A DNA stretch of 64,000 nt from Tetradesmus obliquus. Taxonomy: Eukaryota > Chlorophyta > Chlorophyceae > Sphaeropleales > Scenedesmaceae. Within the stretch, counting starts at the first letter, position 1. Each line of letters starts with the position of its first letter. Positions 55,919 to 64,000 of the stretch are shown here, one piece after another. The position numbers and the translations under genes were made by a program. Below the pieces are notes generated by a model, which saw only the letters and a list, made by a program, of their open reading frames with translations, ran no database searches and had not been told where the DNA came from. The stretch covers positions 2,604,001 to 2,668,000 of the forward strand of contig CP126196.1 of assembly GCA_030272155.1 (NCBI GenBank), given 5' to 3'.

Positions 55919-57719
55919 AGACGCACCAGCAGCATTGCATTACGGAGCAAGCGGTGTCATGTGTCGGTTGCTAATCGTGTGCCAATAGGGGTTGCAGCAC
56001 GACTTGCATGTTTTCAGCATTCAGATCAGGCGTGTGTATCTGCAGCTGCCTGTAGCAGTCGAGGCCCATGGCTGCTACTACACCAGTGGTGTCCAGCACT
56101 TACAGCTGAGGGAACAGCTGTGGGGGCACACAACACCATGGTGCTCATGTGCTGTGCTTGTGAGTGGTATTATGCACGGCTTTGTTCATTTTGTGAGCGT
56201 CATAGTACTTGCAGGATGGACTTTTTGTGGTTGGGAAGTGTGTTGACGGTTGCAGTGCCACATGACCCCGTGCGCTAAAAGGGTAGAAATGGCTGCGTCG
56301 CCCAGGCTGTTGGCGTCTCATGCAGTTGCACATATACAGCAGGGCCTGTGGTCAGGCAGATGCTGAAGCTGCCATGTATGTGGTGTGAGCATGTAGCGTA
56401 TTTTTTAAGACGACTCCTTGTACATCGTACTGGTTAAGTTTGCATATGGACCCCACTTCTTTAGTGATGTGCAGGACTGCAGCCGCGCCACATGCATTCT
56501 CATGTTGGTCAGCCTTTTCAATTCTGTTGCCTAATCTCTGCTTGTAATCCATACTTTCAAATCAACAGGCTGCATGGACTCATATTGTTGCAATACCGAG
56601 GCCAGGGTTGCTCAAAATGCCAGACACACATGACACAGCAGGAAACAGCCACATCGTACAGCGCTCAAACAAGCTCTGCGCAGAGCATGCTGGCATGTCT
56701 TATGAACCAGCATCCTGACTGGCAAAAGCTGTCTAGACGGCAGGTCATCCAGCAATTATCACTAAGAGCCTGTACGCTGGGTGCCAGCCGCAAAAACACT
56801 TTATACACCCAGGCACCGTCCACCGGGAAAACACACTGTTCACGTTCATTCGGCTGTACATGCATGCAGCACAGACTGGGTGCTTCCACTCTCAACACAG
56901 CAAGCACCACTGCCGCACAGGCTGTGCTGCAGGCGGCACCTTCCAACAAGCTAGGCATCATCAAGCCTCGTGCAGCATGTGCACTGCCGTCTCGCATGCC
57001 ACTGCACACATTTTGCAACAGAAGTTCATATCGCTAGCTGCTGTGCCACAGGTGCCACAGGCGTGTATTGCAGCAAAATAATAACGCCAGAAAGCACACC
57101 AAGCAATTAAAAGCTGGTAACCTAAACAACAAAACCACATGGCCAGGGGCCAGACAGACGGCGCTCTCTTACAGCTGCAAGCAGGCCCACCGACCATCGC
57201 CCTCAACAGGAACAGCTGTGCCACCATATTCAAAGCGAGCAGCCGTTTCCCAAGCTGTCGTGCAGAAGACACGGGTACAGCTAGGTGCACAGGCAGCTAG
57301 CAGCAAACATCTCAAGCATCAGGGCCTGAGTTTGGACTCACGTGCCACAGGAGCAGCATCAAGAGCAGTGTCTTATTAACCTCAATGTTTCAGAGGCAGC
57401 AGTAACAGTCAGTTGTGTTCAAAGCAAGTGAAACACATCAAGTACACAGCTCAACGACCCTTTACATACAAAAATCCAATACACTGGTACAGTACCAACT
57501 GTTTGTTATGTGAGCAGCAGGAAGCATGCTGCTGCTTGTGCCATGCGCTGAAGGCGGGGATGGGCACAGCAGCAGCAACACCCTTTTGCTGCAAAACAAT
57601 TAGCAGTAAAAAGGCTCTGTAAGGTGGCACAGTTGGCTGCCAGCACTTTCGGAACCCATGACAAACAGCTGCAGCCACAATGGCGGCTGCGCTACTGAAT
57701 AAGCTGAAGCTGCTGTTGC
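55919..57719. other. Spacer between the convergent KCS genes
   Basis: 1.8 kb that includes both 3' UTRs. No supported gene. The sequence shows no obvious homology between its two halves, so the paralogues' similarity appears to stop near the stop codons. Confidence 0.4.
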
Positions 57720-58500
57720 TTACCGAGCAGCCACGGCAGCGGCCGCATGCAGCTTGATGCACTCTGCCGCTGCGCTCGCTGCTGCCGCCTTCTCTCGCTG
57801 CTCCTGCTGCAGCTTGGCCTGCGCCAGCGTCACGCGGGGCGCTGCATTTGTGCTCTCAATCACCTTCTTCTGCTCTTCCTGCGAGCGGGTGCTGGGCAGG
57901 TCAAAGATTGACTTGTAATCGTTGCTAATCGGGCGGGGCAGGTCAGCCTCTGTGAGGGGCACACCACCCAGATGAGCCCAGCAGGGGTGGATGTCCTTAA
58001 TGCTGCGCAGCGCCCGCCAGTATGCAACGCCGCTCTTCATGCCGCCACCAACCCCAACCTGCAGGACTGTTTCTCCCTTTGCGATTGACTCAGTGGACTC
58101 GATGTAGGACCAGGTGTACCAGGTGCTGGCGCTGCTGGTGTTGCCGAAGTCCCTTAGGCTGGCAAAGCTGGGCATCATCTGCTGAGCTGGCAGCCGCAGG
58201 CCCTTCTGGATGCCTCGCAGGATGGCATAACCCCCGGCGTGCAGCAGGAAGTGGTCTGCGCAGCGCGTGTAGTCTGGCTGGTATGGAGTAGGCTCTGCAC
58301 AAATGCGGCCGCCGCTGAGCTGCGCTGCATACGCTTGCGCGTAGTTGATAGCTGCTTCTGCATACTGGCCCCAGGTCATGATGCTGGGTGTCATCTTGCG
58401 CACACCCTTCTCCAGCACGGCTGCTGCCTCGCTGGGCAGCGTCTTGGTGATGACCATGCCGTTGATGCCGTTCTCATCAGGCTCCCAGTTCAGCGTGCTG

Positions 58501-58531
<31 letters not shown>

Positions 58532-59339
58532 CGTGTCAGACTCTTGGGTGATTGCAAGCCACGGGCAGCATTTTTATTTCGGCATGCGGAGTGCATGATT
58601 TTCAACAGGTGGCGCACTGCAGAACCTGTGTTTGCTGCTCAAGCTGTGTCCGCCCTGCATGGTTGGGCTGTCATCTCCGTTCCTGCAAGACCACTGTATA
58701 CGCAACAGCAGTGACGCTCACCGCCAGCATGCAGGCACACCCCAGCGGACAGCACGTGCAGTACAACAACAGTGCTTTGGCTGCCTGGAAGCACCCTGCA
58801 TTGCTGGCATCTGCACCCCACCCGACCCCTGGCTGCGCAATGCATGCTGCCATGCTATGCACAGCAAGCCAGAGAAATACAGGCAGATAAAGGGAAAATG
58901 CAGAGAAATACAGAGACATGCACCAGCAACTCACTTGAAGGCCCTGTCGCTGGCGCCAGTGTGCACGCGCAGGCAGTGCTGCAGCTGGTACTTGCTGCGC
59001 GCCTTCCAGGCCGGGTTGTTGGTCAGGATCGCCGCACTCCCGCCCATGCGGAACAGCGCATTTGTGAGCAGCGCCTCCTGGCGCTGGCCGGGGTAAAAGG
59101 CGCTGGTGATGATCTCGCTGCTCACAAACAGGCAGATCTTGCCGGGGTGAGCCACCAGCATATCTTTGACCAGGTTGAGCCCCACCACGCCCATTGCGCA
59201 GCCCATGCCGCCCATGTGATAGCACTGCACATCCTCCCGCATGCCAAACATGTTGACAACGAGGCTGGCGATGGAGGGCGTGGGGCAGTAGATGGAGGTG
59301 TTGGTGAGCAGGATGTCCACGTCGGTGGCCTTGAGGCCT

Positions 59340-59382
<43 letters not shown>

Positions 59383-60313
59383 GAGGAGAGTTAGGAGCTG
59401 TGTGCAGCATCGTTTTTCTGCCTGGAGCCGTGCATACACCGCTGCGTGCTGGCTGCAGGTTGCTGTATGGTACTGGTATATGCACAAGAACTTTAACAGC
59501 AGCTGTGGCTGCTGCGCATGATGGGCTGCAGCGACAACTTGAGCCTCTGTCTGCCTGCCGAAGCTGACCACATCAAGTCAACACCTCAAGCAAGCAGCAG
59601 CAAATGACAGCCTTAGATGTAGCAACCAACATCAGCTTGAGCTGCATCTCTGCCACAAGGTAAGCGCTGTGCAATGCCTGTTGTTCCGGCTGTGCACGCA
59701 GCTCACCTGTCTTGCGCAGCACCTCGCTGATGACCTGGCCGTACACCAGCTTGCACTCAGCCTGCGCGTTGTGAAGGTCCATCTTTGGCTCGTCGCAGTG
59801 CACGGGCTGGATGCATGCGGGCACGGCAGTCTGCGTGGTGCTGATCCCAGAGGCCAGGAAGATCTTGGACACAAAGTCGTGCTTGGCCTTGGTGCAGCAC
59901 TGCAGCACGCGAGGGCGGGCAGGACAACAGTAAAGCAGCAGCAGACGCAGCATAATAAGGTGGAGTTTATGCGATTGAAAGCAAAAACGATACTATCAAG
60001 CTGCTGGAGGCAGCCGCGATGTGTCGCGGTGGCTGTCACACTGTCAGGCGCCAAGCAGCTTCTGTCGATGGCTGACGCACATTACTGCGCAATTGCAGCT
60101 AGATTTGGGTCATGACAGGTTTGTTTGCTTTTCAAAGCGCTGTGGTCGCCGCATTCTGCTGCTGCTTGCTGCTTGGGTGATCACTGAACATCCGCGCCAC
60201 GCACTCACCTTCCATTTCCACGCTGCCTCCTGGCTCTTGAAGAAGTCTACTTTTAGCTCATCTGGTGCATTGAAGCAGGAAAAATCCGCCAGGTACACTG
60301 GTAGGTGCGCCAT
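57720..60313 (-). CDS. 3-ketoacyl-CoA synthase paralogue, 492 aa
   Basis: Same reaction and architecture as the gene at 53333. Exons 60313-60209, 59899-59707, 59337-58935 and 58497-57720; the two middle exons have exactly the same lengths (193 and 403 nt) and phases as in the paralogue. Triad: Cys in YHMGGMGC, His in HFLLHAGG, Asn in FGNTSS. It begins MAHLPVYLADFSCFNAP, again without N-terminal membrane helices. The C-terminal tail differs (QAKLQQEQREKAAAASAA), Lys/Gln-rich rather than Ser/Gln-rich. Introns 2 and 3 end in sense-strand CTG runs next to the acceptors. Protein identity with the paralogue is high throughout the catalytic domain, which suggests an inverted duplication that is not very old, or conversion. 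Confidence 0.92.
58498..58535 (-). repeat. Triplet run (CTG in sense) before an acceptor of KCS 2
   Basis: About nine units, adjacent to the acceptor of the last exon. A similar run at 59340-59381 precedes the 59337 exon. Confidence 0.9.
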
Positions 60314-62620
60314 TGTTGGCGGGTGGCGGGAGGCGTTCAAAACACAGATTGAGATCGTAGCAGTCTTGCTTTCAATTGATAAACTGCAAAAGATGTGTAA
60401 GTTATACCAATCTAGGGCAGCGAGGATGCGCATGCTGCTGAATAGAAGGATCGATCAAGGCCCGGCCCGGAGACTAACACAAAGTTGCCAGCCGAGCCGC
60501 GTTAGCCAAGACGCGTAAGCACAACAGCGCCCCCACTGTACCTCAATCGCTGGATTCAGCTCATATGGTGCATGTAAACAGAACTGACAGCGATTCGCCG
60601 CGCGCAAGTGCAGCCAGCTCGAAAAGATGACGCGAGCAGTCTTCCACGTCTAGACGTCAACATGGGCTCGGTGGTCGGTGTAGATACATCGAACCTGCTG
60701 ATAATTTAAATTGATCCATCGCCTAAGCAAGCAGCATCGTGCCAGTTATAGCTCAAACCCTGCGCCAGGCTTGCAGGATGGGCATTCAAGGCTCAGCAGC
60801 ACATGTGCCGCACTCCAGGCATGCCAAGCCGTGTGTGGAGCACATACGGCAGGAACACCACTTCTTTACGGTGCTGATAATGTGGCTGCACTGATAAGAC
60901 TCCCATAGGACCAAATTGGCCTGCCATGTCACATTGAAAACTACACTACGCAGTACTGCCTCCTGGCTACACTAGGCAGTACTGCCTCCCGGCTGTAGTG
61001 GCTACCGCAGATACAAAGCTTTCAGCTGCAACGCTACTGCTGATCAAAGGAGCGCAACGTGTGCTGCTCAGCTGATCGTGGTGTGGGAACCCGCAAGTCA
61101 TGTCAAAGAGGCACGGCATGTTAACAATCCAACCCAGCATGCCACTCCATGCTGTACAATGCAGCCTAGCCAAAAGGCTGCAACCTCAGAAAGACAGCTG
61201 CAGCTGCAGCCTGCTGAGAGTAGATGCATATTTATGTTTTTAAAAACCGCCAAAGGCATGCTGCGCATATCTAGATGTAACACACTGCCCAGGCCAGTCT
61301 AAACATAAATGCTGCGTGCACCGCGCGGTGACGGCGATGGGCAGCAGTACCTGCCAGTGCCCGGTGCTGCATCAGCTGTGTGCAGGCATCACCCGCCTAC
61401 CACTCGCCAGCTGTGCTGGCAACAGCCATGCAGACTTACTATTGTACATCAAGCAGGCTACGGTGATGAACTAAGCTGCTGCTGGCAGCACTGTGATGTC
61501 AGCATGCACACGTTGGTTTAATATTGTGAGCGTGCACAGAACACACCACAATTTCAGCACACATCACAGGCGGCGGAGGATACTGCTGCAGCGGCCGCAG
61601 CGGCTGTATACATAAGTAAACTGCGCATGCTGAACGCACTGCCCCTGAATGCACTGCCGCTGAATGCACTGCCGCTGAATGCACACGCCTCTTGCAGCAT
61701 GTCCGTCGCGCACTGAACAGATGCGTGCATTTTGAAAGGCAGTACATAACGCTTCCGCTTGTGACAGGATGCAGTGATGTGCTGAACAAGTGCATCAATG
61801 CGGCCTCAACTGCTGCATCCCCAGTTCCTGTGCAATTCACAGTATGCATAGCCGGGCAGGCACATGCAGTGCTCCTTTGGAGAAAGAATACAGCAGGAGA
61901 GCACAGGAGCAACAAATGCAAGTGCTAAATGCAGCAGGTCAATAGTAATGGAGCAATTGTTTGCAAACAGGTATGCAGGATAGGCACACCTTGCACCGCA
62001 TGCAGCTGCACGATCGAGCCAAGCAGCAAAGCGACATGCTGGTCAGGGCAGTTCCGCACAAGCAGTAGCACGCACCACCAGGGGGTAGTGGCACGGCATG
62101 CAGGAAGAGCCAGGCCGGACCAGCTGTCACGTTTGCATGTGTTTCAGCAGTCAGGAGGGAAAGGATCTCAAACTAGTTTTGAAGCATGCATGGCACATAC
62201 AAGAGTCAACCCAAGGGCAGCCAATCAGCATCCCTGCCCGCCACTTCGATTCAACCCCCCAGTGACACCATGCAGCAGATGCATAACAGTGTTCCACTAT
62301 GCTGCACAGTCACAGCCCAACCCGATTCCAACAATGAGCAGCTCTGCAAGTTAGCTAGGAACAGGTGACCGGGTAAGCAACACGTGAGCCTCACAGCAAG
62401 CAGTGCTGCCACACACACCGGGTGTTAATAAATGTTTCTAAGTGTTTGTACCCAGTGCAAGTGACAGCCTGAGCAGGGCTTTTTGAAGCTTTAGATACCA
62501 CCAAATGCCCATTGCAAAGTAGCCGCTTGCACACAATTAAGGAGTGAGTACGCCGCTCTGCACCATACCAAGGACTGCAGTGTCAAACATGCCAGTCAAT
62601 CATGCTAGTTCCTTGAAAAA
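60314..62620. other. Intergenic region upstream of KCS 2
   Basis: No supported gene. Minor tandem repeats are present: a 15-bp unit (TGAATGCACTGCCGC) about four times near 61632-61683, and a 25-bp duplication (GGCAGTACTGCCTCC-type) at about 60948-61000. Confidence 0.4.
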
Positions 62621-62755
62621 TCACAGCACCTGCCCACCCAGGTCCCTGACCAGTGCTATCACCGCAGCCCTGTCTGCAGCGCCCGCAGCAGCCGTTAGCT
62701 GCGCATGCCACGCCTGCAACCGCGCATGCACGCCGCCAGGTGCTTCGCCATCCGC

Positions 62756-62786
<31 letters not shown>

Positions 62787-63897
62787 TCGCTTTGCTGGCC
62801 AGCTGCTGCTCCGGGAGTGGCTGTTGACTTGTGTCCATCACCAGACACTCCTGCTGCTGCTGCTGCTGCTGCAACAGCCTTGACAAGCAGGGCTGGCAGC
62901 AGCAGCAGCACATCGTCAGGCAACTGCAGTGCTTCCGCCAGCTGCAGCAGCGCAGCATTCACGGCTGCCAGGTCATGCGCCAGATCAGCACCCTGCAGTG
63001 GCGGCAGCTGCACTGCTGGGAACCGCAGCGATGCAGCAGCAACCTGCAGCTGCGGCGCAGCCGCTGCTGCTGCTGCAGGCGTCGCTAGCTCTGCTGCTGG
63101 CTGCTGCACCTCTCGCCTGCTGGCTTCTGCTGCTGCTGCTGATGCAGCAGCAGCCTGCGCTTGCTGCAGCCGTCGCAGGTCCCTGCTGCGTCTCCTGCGA
63201 GGTGCAGGCAGGATGAACCTGCAAGGGGCAGCAGGCTTGAGCACAGCCGGCACTGCTGCGCTGCCTCCAGCAGCTTCTGCTGCTGCCACCATTAGCAGCA
63301 AGCTTGCTTGGCCACAGGCCTCCCATACCACGTGCAGCGGCACGCTTGCAGCAGCAGCAGTAGCACTACTAGCGTGTCCTGTTGCTGTGTGGTGCTTCAG
63401 CTGCTGCGGTGGCTTTAGCTTGAGCTTGCGCTTGCTGCTGCTGCGGAAGGCCACCCCGCCAGCTGCAGCAGCAGCAGGGGACGCGTCACCATCCCTGGGA
63501 GGTGGCTCCTCCTGCTGCTGCTGCTGCTGCTGCTGATCAACCTGCATGGGCACAGCTGCATCAGCAGCAGCAGCAGCAGCCCGCTGCTGTGCCTGCAAAT
63601 GCTGCACTGGGTCTGTCGTGTCTGGTGCTGCTGCTGCTGCTGCCACCAGGCGCGGCCCTTTAATCCTGCAGGCTCCCTTTCTCAGAGCCGCCACAACACG
63701 CACCACACGCTGCTGCTGCTGCTGTTGTTGCTTGCTCGAGCCACACGCACCTGCTGCTGCTGCTGCTGCTGCTGCGCGCATGCCGGCGTCCTGAGATCTG
63801 CTGAGGTAGAGGCGCATGCTGCTGCTGCTGCTGCTGCCGGCTGCGTAGCCCACCACAAACAGGCCAGGGTAGCGCTTGGCCAGGGCCCTGATAGGCA
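62621..63897 (-). CDS. Unrecognised protein, last exon (about 424 aa), 5' part outside window
   Basis: A CAG acceptor precedes 63897; the exon starts in phase 1 (needing one base from upstream) and stays open for 424 codons to the stop at 62621-62623. It begins VPIRALAKRYPGLFVVGYAA and MRLYLSRSQDAGMR, followed by long Ala and Gln runs, a basic patch (SSSKRKLKLKPPQQLKHH), PLHVVWEACGQASLLLMVAA, and Leu/Ala-rich helices (LQLPDDVLLLLPALLVKAV). The C-terminus is VIALVRDLGGQVL. The runs come from (CAG)n in sense, the exon pattern seen in the OPR genes. No family is recognised; an organellar helical-repeat protein is possible but not shown. Confidence 0.6.
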
Positions 63898-64000
63898 CTG
63901 CGGCACACAGCAAGAACACAGCACACACAGCATGTTGTGGCAACTTAGGTCCTCTGCTTACATGTACATTGCGCATTTATGTGCATCGTTTGTCTACAGC

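Overview
The window is nuclear DNA from a green alga, most likely a chlorophycean (Scenedesmus/Chlamydomonas-like). The grounds are: intron-dense genes with GT-AG junctions, GC-rich coding sequence, very many CAG/CTG runs, OPR and RAP-domain organelle RNA proteins, plant-type 3-ketoacyl-CoA synthases and an ABA3-type molybdenum-cofactor sulfurase. The species is inference. I found no rRNA, tRNA or CRISPR.

Layout. (1) 433-4768 (+): 3' two-thirds of a glycyl-tRNA synthetase gene. (2) 6196-8569 (-): a four-exon gene of unknown function. (3) 9455-about 17.9 kb (-): a giant OPR/RAP-type protein, divergent from (4) 18525-21284 (+), a second OPR-like protein. (5) 21424-27131 (+): a Ty1/copia LTR element that looks whole, with LTRs identical by eye. 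(6) 27515-29083 (+): a plastid-type thioredoxin. (7) 30629-33213: a CACTA-type DNA transposon without a transposase. (8) 33759-41428 (+): a 13-exon gene that fuses an atypical thioredoxin to the NifS-like domain of Mo-cofactor sulfurase. (9) 44380-about 52.0 kb (-): a GH79-like glycoside hydrolase. (10) 53333-55918 (+) and 57720-60313 (-): a convergent pair of 3-ketoacyl-CoA synthase paralogues. (11) 62621-63897 (-): last exon of an unrecognised gene cut by the window edge.

Exon boundaries were worked out by hand. For the main genes they give reading-frame-consistent models: 919 aa for the thioredoxin-sulfurase fusion, 490 and 492 aa for the KCS pair, 169 aa for thioredoxin, 202 aa for the unknown gene, and a 512 aa core for GH79.

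Two things run through the window and are the main points of interest. First, exon edges, together with their splice site and a piece of intron, are copied in tandem beside the real exon, up to six or seven times, in nearly every multi-exon gene. Second, triplet runs follow the sense strand: CTG inside introns, usually just before the acceptor AG, and CAG inside exons, where they code Gln, Ser or Ala runs. The most notable single gene is the thioredoxin-sulfurase fusion, because the join lies inside one uninterrupted exon. The genes show no obvious shared pathway; several products are probably plastid-targeted (OPR proteins, thioredoxin, fusion).
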